Shown one piece after another: positions 1-9,281 of a stretch of DNA of 64,000 nt. Positions within the stretch are counted from its first letter, which is position 1, and each line of letters begins with the position of its first letter. The translations under genes were made by a program, and so were the position numbers. The stretch comes from Microbacterium esteraromaticum (GTDB lineage: Bacteria; Actinomycetota; Actinomycetes; Actinomycetales; Microbacteriaceae), in assembly GCF_017303215.1 (NCBI RefSeq), contig NZ_JAEMWU010000003.1, positions 124,001 through 188,000 of the forward strand, given 5' to 3'. Under the pieces are notes generated by a model that was given only the letters and a program-made list of their open reading frames with translations, searched no databases and was not told where the DNA came from.

Positions 1-345
1 CAGCAGGCCGGCGGCCAGGCCGAGGGCCCACACCAGCGCCTTGCGCGCCTTCGGGTGGGTGACGTAGTCGTTGACGATGGTGCGCATGCCGTTGGACCCG
101 TGGATCAGCGCCAGCCACAGCATCAGCACGTCCCACCACTGCCAGAAGGGAGACGCGAGCTTGCCGGCGACGAAGCCGAAGTCCAGCGCGTGGATGCCCT
201 CGCCGAGCATCAGGTTGACGAACAGGTGGCCGAAGATCAGCACGACGAGCAGTACGCCCGAGCCGCGCATGAACAGCCAGCCCCACTTCTCGAGGTTGAT
301 GCCGCGCTGACGGCGGGCGACGGGAACAGCAGTCTGGGTGGACAT
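1..345 (-). CDS. sdhD: Succinate dehydrogenase membrane anchor subunit (partial)
   Basis: Hydrophobic anchor of respiratory complex II; with SdhC it holds the FeS/flavoprotein dimer on the membrane and forms the quinone site. The 115 visible codons run off the left edge without a stop, so the C-terminus is missing. Two clear membrane helices are visible, plus a His-Gly-Ser-Asn-Gly-Met-Arg stretch typical of the SdhC/D quinone/heme region. The ATG overlaps the stop of sdhC by one base (TGATG), indicating translational coupling. sdhA and sdhB are expected just beyond the left edge; this is inference from the usual operon order. Confidence 0.85.
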   Translation of the reverse strand, partial: MSTQTAVPVARRQRGINLEKWGWLFMRGSGVLLVVLIFGHLFVNLMLGEGIHALDFGFVAGKLASPFWQWWDVLMLWLALIHGSNGMRTIVNDYVTHPKARKALVWALGLAAGLL

Positions 346-779
346 CAGTGGTCCCCTCCGAATCCGGCGAACGCGAGGCCGAGGTGACGCGGGATGAATC
401 CGGCCATCACGACCGCCCACACGCCGATGACGATCCAGAACATCTGGCGCTGGTACTGGGCGCCCTTGGCCCAGAAGTCCACCAGGATGATCCGCAGACC
501 GTTCATGGCGTGGAAGACGATGCCGGCGACCAGCACGACCTCACCGAACGCCATGATGGGGTTCTTGTAGGTGCCGATGACCGCGTCGTACGCCTCGGGC
601 GAGACCCTGATGAGCGCCGTGTCGAGCACGTGCACCAGCAAGAAGAAGAAGATCGCCACGCCGGTGATGCGATGCAGCACCCAGGACCACATGCCTTCCC
701 GGCCGCGATAGAGCGTTCCGCGCGGAGACTTCGAGGTCGTCTCCGAAATCGACGGTGTCAAGCGTGTGCTCGTGGACAC
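345..779 (-). CDS. sdhC: Succinate dehydrogenase cytochrome b556 subunit
   Basis: Membrane cytochrome subunit of complex II, 144 residues with three predicted helices. The sequence shows the family signature LHRITG near the start of helix 1, a His in LLVHV, and an HAMNGLR motif ahead of helix 3. The open frame extends upstream, but I chose the GTG at 779 because GGGAGGA lies about 6 bases before it and conserved sequence begins there. It is the first visible gene of the sdhCD... operon. The 163 bases to the divergent manC gene must hold both promoters. Confidence 0.88.
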   Translation of the reverse strand: MSTSTRLTPSISETTSKSPRGTLYRGREGMWSWVLHRITGVAIFFFLLVHVLDTALIRVSPEAYDAVIGTYKNPIMAFGEVVLVAGIVFHAMNGLRIILVDFWAKGAQYQRQMFWIVIGVWAVVMAGFIPRHLGLAFAGFGGDH

Positions 780-942
780 GTCGTCCTCCCTGATCGATGA
801 GATGTCGGGTGCTTGCGTGAGGGCATGCCCCGCCGCACCCATCCTATTCCTGTCAGAACGCTGGGTGCGACGAAGGGGAACCTTAGCGCGTCGTCGGCGG
901 GTGGCACAGGGGCAGGGTGAGGTGCCGGATAGGTTGGATGCC

Positions 943-2055
943 ATGGCCAGAATCGACGACTTCTACGCGGTGATCCCCGCCGGCGGCATCGGGAGCCGGC
1001 TGTGGCCGCTCTCGCGGGCGGACGCACCGAAGTTCCTGCACGACCTCACCGGATCGGGGCACTCCCTGCTGCGCGACACGTGGGACCGCCTGGTGCCGCT
1101 GGCGGGTGAGGACCGCATCGCCGTGGTCACCGGCCGTGCGCACCGCGCCGCCGTGGAGGGCCAGTTGCCGGGCATCCCGGATGCGAACGTGTTCCTCGAA
1201 TCCGAGCCCCGCGAGTCGGCCGCCGCGATCGGCCTGGCGGCGGCGATCCTGCACCGCCGCGATCCTGACGTGATCATCGGGTCGTTCAGCGCCGATCACG
1301 TCATCCGAGGCACACAGGTGTTCGAATGGGCCGTGCAACAGGCGGTGCAGGTCGCGCGGCAGGGCTACATCGTCACGATCGGCATTCCCCCCACCGAGCC
1401 CTCGGTCGGCTTCGGGTACATCAAGCGCGCTGGCGAGATCGTGGTGGACGGCGCGCCCGAGGCGACGCTGGTTGAACGCTTCGTCGAGAAGCCCGACCTC
1501 GAGACCGCCAAGCAGTACCTTGCCGACAGGGACTACCTGTGGAACGCGGGGATGTTCATCGCCAAGGCGAGTGTGCTGCTCGAGGAACTCGCCGCGAACG
1601 AGCCGGATCTGCACGCTGGTCTGCTCGAGCTCGCCGAGGCGTGGGACGACCGCGAACGTCGCGGACCCGCGGTGGATCGCATCTGGCCGACTCTGAAGAA
1701 GGTCGCCATCGACTATGCGGTGGCGGAGCCCGCCGCCGAGCGCGGTCACCTCGCGGTGATCCCCGGACACTTCGACTGGGATGACGTCGGCGACTTCGCC
1801 TCGCTCACCAAGTTGATCACGCACGGGCGCAAGAACGATCTCGCCGTGCTCGGCCCCAAGGCCCGCGTGCTCTCGGATGCCGCCAGCGGGATCCTGGTGA
1901 GTCAGACCTCGCGGGTGATCAGCCTCGTCGGTGTGAAGGACATTGTGGTCGTCGACACGGACGACGCCCTGCTGGTGACCACGGTGGAGCACGCGCAGCG
2001 GGTCAAGGGCGTCGTGGAATCGCTGAAGATCACGGGGCGGGATGACGTCCTCTGA
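943..2055 (+). CDS. manC: Mannose-1-phosphate guanylyltransferase
   Basis: Makes GDP-mannose from GTP and mannose 1-phosphate in the cytoplasm, supplying mannosyl donors for glycolipid and cell-wall glycan synthesis. The 370-residue protein begins with the nucleotidyltransferase signature GGIGSRLWPLSR followed by a Lys about seven residues on. It also contains the FVEKP and WNAGMF motifs of the family. Length matches single-domain actinobacterial enzymes; the C-terminal isomerase domain of bifunctional proteins is absent. The start is the ATG where homology begins; the frame stays open upstream into the sdhC promoter region. A phosphomannomutase-family gene at 22376-24064 could supply its substrate. 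Confidence 0.88.
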   Translation: MARIDDFYAVIPAGGIGSRLWPLSRADAPKFLHDLTGSGHSLLRDTWDRLVPLAGEDRIAVVTGRAHRAAVEGQLPGIPDANVFLESEPRESAAAIGLAAAILHRRDPDVIIGSFSADHVIRGTQVFEWAVQQAVQVARQGYIVTIGIPPTEPSVGFGYIKRAGEIVVDGAPEATLVERFVEKPDLETAKQYLADRDYLWNAGMFIAKASVLLEELAANEPDLHAGLLELAEAWDDRERRGPAVDRIWPTLKKVAIDYAVAEPAAERGHLAVIPGHFDWDDVGDFASLTKLITHGRKNDLAVLGPKARVLSDAASGILVSQTSRVISLVGVKDIVVVDTDDALLVTTVEHAQRVKGVVESLKITGRDDVL

Positions 2056-2210
2056 GCGGTGCCCGAGGTGGCTCTCGTGCGCGCCGCGCGTGATCATTGC
2101 AGATCTGTAACCTTTCGCGAGCGCACTGCGATCCGTAATGCGAGCGGCGCGTAACACTCGGTAATCTCGATCGATCCGCGATGTCCGCGGAACCGTTCAG
2201 GGAGGCATGA

Positions 2211-3308
2211 GTGTCCATCTCCATCACCAAGAAGCTGCTCGGCGCGACGGTCGCTGCCGGCGTCGTCCTCAGCTTGGCCGCGTGCGGTCAGGCGCCCACC
2301 GACACGCCCGCGGGCGATGGCGGTTCTGAAGCCCTCGACTTCCTGCCCTGCATCGTCTCCGACGAGGGCGGGTTCGACGACAAGTCGTTCAACCAGCTCT
2401 CGTTCGAGGGTGCCAAGAAGGCCGCTGACGAGCTCGGCGTCGAGCTGAAGGACGTGCAGTCCAACGCCGAGACCGAGTACGGCCCCAACATGACCAACCT
2501 GGTCGGCGAGGGCTGCGACGCCATCGTCGCCGTCGGCTTCGCGCTGTCGGCCGCAACGGTCGAGGCAGCCTCGGCAAACCCCGAGATCGACTTCATCCTT
2601 GTCGACGACGCCGCCGACAACGACTTCGATGGCACCAAGGACGCCGACAACGTCAAGCCGCTGCTGTACGACACGGCTCAGGCCGCGTTCCTCGCCGGCT
2701 ACCTGTCGGCCGGATACTCGACCACCGGCAAGGTCGGCACCTTCGGTGGACGCGAGTTCCCGACCGTGACGATCTTCATGGACGGCTTCAAGCAGGGCGT
2801 CGACCACTACAACGAGGTCAAGGGCGCCGACGTGGAGGTCGTCGGCTGGGACGGCTCGACCGGCTCGTTCACGGGTGGCTTCGAAGCCAACCAGGACGCC
2901 AAGCAGGTCGCCGTGAACATCCTCGACCAGGGTGTGGACGTCATCCTTCCCGTGGGTGGACCGATCTACCAGTCGGCTCAGCAGGCCATCAAGGAGTCCG
3001 GCAAGGACATCGCCCTGATCGGTGCTGACGCCGACCTGTTCGTCACCGACCCGAGCACCGCAGACGTCGTGCTGACCTCGGTGCTCAAGGCCATGGACCT
3101 GTCGACCTACCAGGCCGTGCTGTCCAGCGGCAACGGTGAGTTCGACCCCGAGGCGTACGTTGGCACTCTCGAGAACGAGGGCGTCGGTATCGCTGACCTG
3201 CACAACTTCGCCGACAAGGTGGACCAGGAACTGCAGGACGAGGTCGACCAGCTCCGCCAGGACATCATCGACGGAAAGGTCGAGGTCACCTCGTACCTCG
3301 CAGGCTGA
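2211..3308 (+). CDS. BMP-family nucleoside-binding lipoprotein
   Basis: Extracytoplasmic substrate-binding protein of the BMP/PnrA/Med family, the receptor for purine and pyrimidine nucleosides in ABC importers. The 365-residue protein has a lipoprotein signal with lipobox LAAC, so Cys25 should be lipidated after cleavage. The start is a GTG preceded by GGGAGG. It is first in an operon with an ATPase, two permeases and three nucleoside-degrading enzymes, which strongly supports nucleoside uptake. A long perfect inverted repeat directly downstream probably lets this protein be made in excess over the membrane components. Confidence 0.9.
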   Translation: MSISITKKLLGATVAAGVVLSLAACGQAPTDTPAGDGGSEALDFLPCIVSDEGGFDDKSFNQLSFEGAKKAADELGVELKDVQSNAETEYGPNMTNLVGEGCDAIVAVGFALSAATVEAASANPEIDFILVDDAADNDFDGTKDADNVKPLLYDTAQAAFLAGYLSAGYSTTGKVGTFGGREFPTVTIFMDGFKQGVDHYNEVKGADVEVVGWDGSTGSFTGGFEANQDAKQVAVNILDQGVDVILPVGGPIYQSAQQAIKESGKDIALIGADADLFVTDPSTADVVLTSVLKAMDLSTYQAVLSSGNGEFDPEAYVGTLENEGVGIADLHNFADKVDQELQDEVDQLRQDIIDGKVEVTSYLAG

Positions 3309-3317
3309 TGCCATCGG

Positions 3318-3351
3318 ATCGGGGAGGTCGGCAGCTGCCGACCTCCCCGAT
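3318..3351 (+). terminator. 17-bp perfect palindrome, partial terminator between receptor and ATPase genes
   Basis: Two 17-base arms abut with no loop, so the transcript can form a very stable GC-rich hairpin. It starts 10 bases after the receptor stop codon and ends 53 bases before the ATPase start. There is only a weak T-rich tail. Placement suggests partial termination or 3'-end protection that sets receptor-to-transporter ratio; this is inference. Confidence 0.7.
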
Positions 3352-3404
3352 TCTGCCTGTCGGGCCCTCCCGATCAGGACGGCTGCCCGAATAGGATCAA
3401 CAAC

Positions 3405-4967
3405 ATGAAGCTTGAACTGCGCGGTATCACGAAGAGATTCGGCGCGCTGACGGCCAACGACCACATCGACCTCACCGTCGAGGCAGGGGAGATCCACTGC
3501 CTGCTCGGCGAGAACGGTGCCGGCAAGTCGACGCTGATGAACGTCCTCTACGGTCTGTACCAGGCCGATGAGGGCGAGATCCTGCTCAACGATGTGGAGC
3601 AGGAGTTCGACGGCCCGGGTGACGCGATGGCAGCCGGCATCGGCATGGTGCATCAGCACTTCATGCTGATCCCCGTTTTCACCGTCGCCGAGAATGTCAT
3701 GCTCGGGCACGAGCAGACGACGTTCGGTGGACGTCTCGACCTGGCGGCCGCCCGCGCGAAGGTGCGCGAGATCTCGGACCGTTTCGGGTTCCAGGTCGAT
3801 CCCGATGCGCTCGTCGAAGACCTCCCCGTCGGTGTGCAGCAACGGGTCGAGATCATCAAGGCGCTCTCACGCGACGCGCGGGTGCTCGTGTTCGACGAGC
3901 CGACCGCCGTACTCACGCCGCAGGAGACCGACGAGCTGATGGCGACGATGCGTCAGCTCAAGTCGCAGGGCACCTCGATCGTTTTCATCACGCACAAGCT
4001 GCGCGAGGTGCGCGAGGTCGCCGACCGAATCACCGTCATCCGACTCGGCAAGGTCGTCGGCGAGGCAGAGCCGACGGCATCCAACGCCGAACTCGCCTCC
4101 CTCATGGTCGGACGCGCGGTCGAGCTCACCGTCACCAAAGACGCCCCCACGCTGCGCGAGAACGGTCTCGTCGTCAGCGACCTGACCGTCGCCGACGAGG
4201 TGGGCACCGTCACCGTCGACGGAGCCAGCTTCGAGGTGCGTGGCGGCGAGGTGCTCGCCATCGCCGGTGTGCAGGGCAACGGCCAGACCGAGCTCACCGA
4301 AGCCATCATCGGTCTGCAGGACGACGTGCGCGGCAGCATCCGCCTCGACGGCAAGGAACTCGTCGGGCGTTCGGTGCGCCACATCCTCGAATCCGGGGTC
4401 GGCTTCGTGCCCGAGGACCGCAGCGTCGACGGCCTGGTCAAGGAGTTCTCCATCTCGGAGAACCTCATGCTCGACCGCTCCTTCGGCGCGCCGTTCGTCG
4501 TCGCCGGCAGCGTGCAGCGCGGTCTGCTCGAGAGCTTCGCGCACGAGAAGATCGCCGAGTTCGACATTCGCACACAGGGCCCGACACAGTCGGCGGGCCG
4601 TCTCTCGGGCGGAAACCAGCAGAAGGTCGTGCTCGCGCGCGAGCTCAGCCGTGACCTGTCGCTCTTCGTCGCGGCGCAGCCCACCCGCGGTGTGGATGTC
4701 GGCTCGATCGAGTTCATCCACAAACGCATCGTCGAGACGCGTGACGCCGGTGTACCGGTGATCCTCATCTCGACCGAGCTCGACGAGGTGTCGGCACTCG
4801 CGGATCGCATCCTGGTGATGTACCGCGGCCGCATCGTCGGCATCGTTCCCGGCGACACATCCCGCGAGACGCTCGGCCTGATGATGGCCGGCATGAGCGA
4901 GACGGCCGCCCTCGCCGAGGCAACCGAGGCGCCGGCCCGCGGCGACCAGAACGGGGAGATCGCATGA
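3405..4967 (+). CDS. Nucleoside ABC transporter ATP-binding protein
   Basis: Cytoplasmic ATPase of the nucleoside importer, 520 residues with two fused ABC cassettes like YufO/NupA and sugar importers of the RbsA type. The first cassette has a full Walker A, GENGAGKS, at residues 35-42, and a DEPT Walker B. The second has a degenerate P-loop (VQGNGQTEL near residue 290) but an intact SGGNQQK signature, the usual asymmetry of this family. Its stop overlaps the start of the first permease by four bases (ATGA), so the three transporter genes are translationally coupled. Confidence 0.92.
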   Translation: MKLELRGITKRFGALTANDHIDLTVEAGEIHCLLGENGAGKSTLMNVLYGLYQADEGEILLNDVEQEFDGPGDAMAAGIGMVHQHFMLIPVFTVAENVMLGHEQTTFGGRLDLAAARAKVREISDRFGFQVDPDALVEDLPVGVQQRVEIIKALSRDARVLVFDEPTAVLTPQETDELMATMRQLKSQGTSIVFITHKLREVREVADRITVIRLGKVVGEAEPTASNAELASLMVGRAVELTVTKDAPTLRENGLVVSDLTVADEVGTVTVDGASFEVRGGEVLAIAGVQGNGQTELTEAIIGLQDDVRGSIRLDGKELVGRSVRHILESGVGFVPEDRSVDGLVKEFSISENLMLDRSFGAPFVVAGSVQRGLLESFAHEKIAEFDIRTQGPTQSAGRLSGGNQQKVVLARELSRDLSLFVAAQPTRGVDVGSIEFIHKRIVETRDAGVPVILISTELDEVSALADRILVMYRGRIVGIVPGDTSRETLGLMMAGMSETAALAEATEAPARGDQNGEIA

Positions 4968-6271
4968 ACACCATGCAGACGTCGAATCCGCTGGCCGATC
5001 CCGAGACGAAGGTCGCTCCCTCGCGCTGGCAGGTGACCCTGCAGGCGATCGTGCACGGCAACGGCATCATCTCGTTGCTCGCCGTGCTGCTGGCCGTACT
5101 CGTCGGCTCGATCATGATCGCCGCGACCGATGAAGACGTCCAGGCCGCAGCCGGATACTTCTTCGCCCAGCCCGCCGACACGTTCGTCGCGATCTGGGAT
5201 GCCGTCGCCGGCGCATACGCGGCGCTGTTCCGCGGCGCGATCTACAACTACAACGCCGACACGTTCGCGGCCGGCATTCGACCGCTGACCGAGACGCTGA
5301 AGTTCGCCACGCCGCTGATCGCCGCTGGCCTCGGTGTCGGACTGGCGTTCCGCGCGGGTCTGTTCAACATCGGTGGTCAGGGTCAGATGCTGATGGCTGC
5401 CGCCGCGGCGGGCTACGTCGCCACCGCGATGGACCTGCCGATTGGGCTGCACCTGGTCGCCGCAATCGTCGCCGGTATGGCCGCTGCGGCGATCTGGGGT
5501 GGCATCGCCGGATTCCTGAAGGCACGCACCGGTGCGCACGAGGTGATCACGACGATCATGCTCAACAACATCGCGGTGTATCTGCTGGCCTGGATGCTCG
5601 CCACGCAGGGAATCCTGCAGGCGCCGGGATCGAGCAACCCGAAGACCGCTCCCATGGCCGAGACGGCCCAGCTGCCGCAGCTGCTCGGCCCGCAGTACAA
5701 GCTGCACGCCGGCTTCCTGCTCGCCCTGCTCGCCGTCGCGTTCACCTGGTGGCTGCTGGAGCGTTCGGCGCTCGGCTTCCGTTTCCGTGCGGTCGGCGAG
5801 AACCCGGCCGCGGCACGTGTCGCCGGTATCGACGTGGGCCGGATGTACTTCGTGGTCATGCTGATCGCCGGAGCGTTGGTCGGTATCGCCGGCGTCAGCC
5901 AGGTGCTCGGCACCGAGGTCAGCGGCTTCAGCGGCGGCATCGACGCGGGCATCGGCTTCGACGCGATCACTGTCGCGCTGCTCGGCAGATCGGCGCCGCT
6001 GGGCATCCTCGGGGCCGGCCTGCTGTTCGGCGCCTTCAAGACCGGTGGCTTCACGATGCAGTCGGCTGAGGGCATCCCGGTCGAGATCATCCTCGTCGTC
6101 CAGTCGCTGATCGTGCTGTTCATCGCCGCGCCGCCGCTGGTGCGCGCCATGTTCGGTCTGCCCCAGCCCGGGCGACCGTCACGCCGCAGCAAGCGCATCG
6201 CGGCCAAGCGCCGTGCCGCGTCGAAGCCGCAGGCATCGGGTTCTGACGAAGAGAAGGAGGTGTCGGCATGA
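4964..6271 (+). CDS. Nucleoside ABC transporter permease 1
   Basis: Inner-membrane permease of the BPD_transp_2 type (YufP/NupB-like), 435 residues. A single N-terminal helix is followed by a soluble stretch and then about eight to nine helices. The conserved ANPAAARVAGI-like motif (here ENPAAARVAGID) marks the cytoplasmic coupling loop that contacts the ATPase. The C-terminal 35 residues are basic and Arg/Lys/Ser rich. It overlaps both neighbours by four bases and forms a heterodimer with the next gene product. Confidence 0.9.
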   Translation: MNTMQTSNPLADPETKVAPSRWQVTLQAIVHGNGIISLLAVLLAVLVGSIMIAATDEDVQAAAGYFFAQPADTFVAIWDAVAGAYAALFRGAIYNYNADTFAAGIRPLTETLKFATPLIAAGLGVGLAFRAGLFNIGGQGQMLMAAAAAGYVATAMDLPIGLHLVAAIVAGMAAAAIWGGIAGFLKARTGAHEVITTIMLNNIAVYLLAWMLATQGILQAPGSSNPKTAPMAETAQLPQLLGPQYKLHAGFLLALLAVAFTWWLLERSALGFRFRAVGENPAAARVAGIDVGRMYFVVMLIAGALVGIAGVSQVLGTEVSGFSGGIDAGIGFDAITVALLGRSAPLGILGAGLLFGAFKTGGFTMQSAEGIPVEIILVVQSLIVLFIAAPPLVRAMFGLPQPGRPSRRSKRIAAKRRAASKPQASGSDEEKEVSA

Positions 6272-7548
6272 GCACTACCGCTCAGGTCGACGCGCAGCTG
6301 GAAGAGCCGCGTCGTATCGCCGTCGTCTCGTGGAAGACGCCGATCATCTTCGGTATCTTCACCGTGCTGTTCGCGCTATTGCCGCTGTTCGCTCCGCGCG
6401 AGGGAGTGACGACCTTCCGTCTCGGCAAGGAGAACGCCGCGATCCCCGTGCCCGACGTGGTGCTTCCGGCCACGCCGACGGCCTGGGTCGCCGTGCTGCT
6501 CATGGCCCTGTGCGCCGCAGCTGCCGCTGCACTGGTGCAGCGCCACCGCAAGATCCCGCTGTGGCTCATCGTGGTCTACGTTGTCGTGCTGCTGATCGGT
6601 TTCCTCGCGTGGGCCGCTGCCGGCGCGACGCTGCCGATGATCGGTCTGCTCGCCGGAGCGCTCGCGCTGGCGACGCCGCTGATCTACGGGGCCCTCGGTG
6701 GAGTCATCGGCGAACGTGCCGGTGTCGTCAACATCGCCATCGAGGCGCAGCTGCTCGCCGGCGCATTCACCGCGGCCGTTGCGGCGTCGCTGGCGGGCTC
6801 GCCGTGGGCGGGCCTGATCGCGGCCATGGTGGCCGGCATGCTGGTCGCGTTGGTTCTCGGTCTGTTCACGATCACGTACTACGTCAACCAGGTGATCGTC
6901 GGTGTCGTGCTCAACGTGCTGGTGATCGGCATCACGACGTTCCTGTTCCGGCAGGTGCTCGCACCCAACACCGAGACGCTGAACAATCCCGAGACGTTCA
7001 CCGTGCTGCCGATCCCGGTGCTGAGCGAGATCCCGATCATCGGCCCGATCCTGTTCCAGCAGTCGTTCATCGTCTACCTGATGTACGCGGTCGTCGCACT
7101 GGTCGCGTACTCGCTGTATCGCACGCGCTGGGGTCTGCGCCTGCGCGCCGTCGGTGAACACCCTCAGGCGGCCGACACCGTGGGAATCAAGGTCGCGGCG
7201 ACGCGCTACCGCGCCGTTCTGCTGGCCGGTGCCGTGGCCGGCATGGGCGGTGCGTTCTACACGCTCGTCTCGGTGCCGCGTTTCAACCAGGAGATGACGG
7301 CGGGTGCCGGCTTCATCGCTCTGGCCGCCGTGATCTTCGGTAAGTGGGACCCGATCCGTGCGACTCTCGCCGCACTGCTGTTCGGCTTCGCGACCAACCT
7401 GCAGGGCGTGCTGAGCGTCATCGGTTCTCCGGTGCCGAGCCAGTTCATGCTGATGCTGCCGTACGTGGTGACGATCTTCGCCGTCGCCGGTCTCGTCGGG
7501 CGCTCGCGCCCGCCGGCCGCCGATGGCGAGCCGTACATCAAGTCGTAG
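6268..7548 (+). CDS. Nucleoside ABC transporter permease 2
   Basis: Second BPD_transp_2 permease (YufQ/NupC-like), 426 residues. It has about three N-terminal helices before the core and a coupling motif GEHPQAADTVGI that parallels the one in permease 1. GERAGVVNIAIEAQ and GAGFIALAAVIFGKWDP are typical of the family. The ATG overlaps the previous stop. The downstream cdd gene begins 18 bases later with its own strong ribosome-binding site, so uptake and catabolism are co-transcribed. Confidence 0.9.
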   Translation: MSTTAQVDAQLEEPRRIAVVSWKTPIIFGIFTVLFALLPLFAPREGVTTFRLGKENAAIPVPDVVLPATPTAWVAVLLMALCAAAAAALVQRHRKIPLWLIVVYVVVLLIGFLAWAAAGATLPMIGLLAGALALATPLIYGALGGVIGERAGVVNIAIEAQLLAGAFTAAVAASLAGSPWAGLIAAMVAGMLVALVLGLFTITYYVNQVIVGVVLNVLVIGITTFLFRQVLAPNTETLNNPETFTVLPIPVLSEIPIIGPILFQQSFIVYLMYAVVALVAYSLYRTRWGLRLRAVGEHPQAADTVGIKVAATRYRAVLLAGAVAGMGGAFYTLVSVPRFNQEMTAGAGFIALAAVIFGKWDPIRATLAALLFGFATNLQGVLSVIGSPVPSQFMLMLPYVVTIFAVAGLVGRSRPPAADGEPYIKS

Positions 7549-7566
7549 CTGCGACAGAGGAGAGAG

Positions 7567-7965
7567 ATGACCGACATCGACTGGGACGAGCTGCGTCAGA
7601 TCGCCACCGATGCCATGCACAAGGCCTACGCACCGTACTCGCGGTACCGCGTAGGGGCGGCCGCCCTCGTGGGGGATGGCCGGATCGTCGCCGGATGCAA
7701 CGTCGAGAACGCGTCGTACGGTGTGACGCTGTGCGCTGAGTGTGCCCTGGTGGGCGACCTGCACATGTCGGGCGGTGGCCAGCTGGTCGCGTTCGTGTGC
7801 GTGAACAACGACGGCGAGACGATCATGCCGTGCGGGCGCTGCCGCCAGCTGCTGTTCGAGCACGCGATGCCGGGCATGCTGCTCGAGACCGTTTCGGGCA
7901 TCCGCACCATCGATGAAGTCCTTCCCGACGCGTTCGGGCCCCGAGACCTGGAGGATGCCCGATGA
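7567..7965 (+). CDS. cdd: Cytidine deaminase
   Basis: Deaminates cytidine and deoxycytidine to uridine and deoxyuridine. At 132 residues it is the short homotetrameric type. Zinc ligands are visible as Cys56 in C56-A-E58 and Cys89/Cys92 in PCGRCRQ; Glu58 is the catalytic proton shuttle. NVENASYG upstream is the substrate-binding motif. The start is preceded by GAGGAGAG. Its stop overlaps the start of deoA by four bases. Confidence 0.95.
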   Translation: MTDIDWDELRQIATDAMHKAYAPYSRYRVGAAALVGDGRIVAGCNVENASYGVTLCAECALVGDLHMSGGGQLVAFVCVNNDGETIMPCGRCRQLLFEHAMPGMLLETVSGIRTIDEVLPDAFGPRDLEDAR

Positions 7966-9281
7966 GCGCCACCACCGCGATCGAGCCGTTCGACGCGATC
8001 GACGTCATCCGCGCCAAGCGCGACGGAGGTGTCGTCCCCGAGGCGGCCCTGCGCTGGATGGTCGATGCCTACACGCGCGGCTACGTTTCGGATGCGCAGA
8101 TGGCCTCTTTCGCGATGGCGATCTTCCAGCGCGGCATGCAGCGCGACGAGATCCGGGTGCTGACCGACGCGATGATCGCCTCAGGCGAGCGGATGAGCTT
8201 CGCTGCGCTCGGCAAGCGCACGGTCGACAAGCACTCGACGGGTGGTGTCGGCGACAAGATCACGCTGCCACTGGCGCCCCTGGTCGCCGTGTTCGGCGTG
8301 GCGGTGCCGCAGTTGAGCGGTCGTGGACTCGGTCACACCGGTGGCACGCTCGACAAGCTCGAGGCGATTCCCGGATGGCGCGCCGCGCTCTCGAACGACG
8401 AGATGTTCGCCCAGCTTCAGGGCGAGGTCGGCGCGGTGATCTGCGCGGCTGGCTCGGGCCTGGCGCCGGCCGACAAGAAGCTCTACGCGCTGCGCGACAT
8501 CACCGGTACGGTCGAGGCGATCCCGCTGATCGCGTCGAGCATCATGTCGAAGAAGATCGCCGAAGGCACGGACGCGCTGGTGCTGGACGTGAAGTTCGGT
8601 GACGGTGCGTTCATGCAAGACATCGATCGCGCCCGGGAACTCGCACGCACCATGGTCGCGTTGGGCACCGACTCGGGGGTGGCGACCACCGCGTTGCTGA
8701 CCGACATGAACACGCCGCTGGGCCGCGCGATCGGCAACGCCAACGAGGTGCGCGAGTCGGTCGAGGTGCTGGGCGGAGGCGGCCCCGCCGACGTGCGCGA
8801 ACTGACGGTCGCGCTGGCCCGTGAGATGCTGAGTCTGGCCGGGCAACCGGACGCGGATGTCGAGGCCGCGCTCGACGACGGGCGTGCCATGGACCGCTGG
8901 AATGCGATGATCCGCGCGCAAGACGGCGATCCGACCGCACCGCTGCCGCAGCCCCGTGAGACCCACGTCGTCACGGCGGAGCGCGATGGCTTCGTCACCC
9001 GCATGGACGCCCTGGCGTTCGGCATCTCGGCCTGGCGCCTGGGTGCGGGGCGCGCGCGTGCCGAGGACGCCGTCGTGCACGCTGCCGGAATCGACCTCGC
9101 GGTCAAGCCGGGGGAGCGCGTCACGGCGGGGCAGCCGTTGTTCACCCTGTCGGCCGACGATGAGAGCCGCTTCGCCCGAGCCCTGGAGGCGCTCGACGGT
9201 TCCTATGCGATCGGTGACGCGGCGCCCGATACGACCCCGATCGTCCGAGAGCGGATCACAGCCGAGGAGATGACGCGATGA
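7962..9281 (+). CDS. deoA: Thymidine phosphorylase
   Basis: Phosphorolyses thymidine and deoxyuridine to the free base and 2-deoxyribose 1-phosphate. The 439-residue length is normal. The sequence carries the KHSTGGVGDK phosphate/nucleoside motif at residues 90-99, a Gly-rich SGRGLGHTGGTLDKLE signature and LVLDVKFGDGAFM. It sits between cdd and add with four-base overlaps on both sides, so the three salvage enzymes are made together and act on the nucleosides imported by the upstream transporter. Confidence 0.95.
   Translation: MSATTAIEPFDAIDVIRAKRDGGVVPEAALRWMVDAYTRGYVSDAQMASFAMAIFQRGMQRDEIRVLTDAMIASGERMSFAALGKRTVDKHSTGGVGDKITLPLAPLVAVFGVAVPQLSGRGLGHTGGTLDKLEAIPGWRAALSNDEMFAQLQGEVGAVICAAGSGLAPADKKLYALRDITGTVEAIPLIASSIMSKKIAEGTDALVLDVKFGDGAFMQDIDRARELARTMVALGTDSGVATTALLTDMNTPLGRAIGNANEVRESVEVLGGGGPADVRELTVALAREMLSLAGQPDADVEAALDDGRAMDRWNAMIRAQDGDPTAPLPQPRETHVVTAERDGFVTRMDALAFGISAWRLGAGRARAEDAVVHAAGIDLAVKPGERVTAGQPLFTLSADDESRFARALEALDGSYAIGDAAPDTTPIVRERITAEEMTR

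Noticed and set aside
2094..5707. Two minus-strand frames of over 580 codons
   Set aside because: Mirror of the receptor, ATPase and permease genes; the translations have no protein character.
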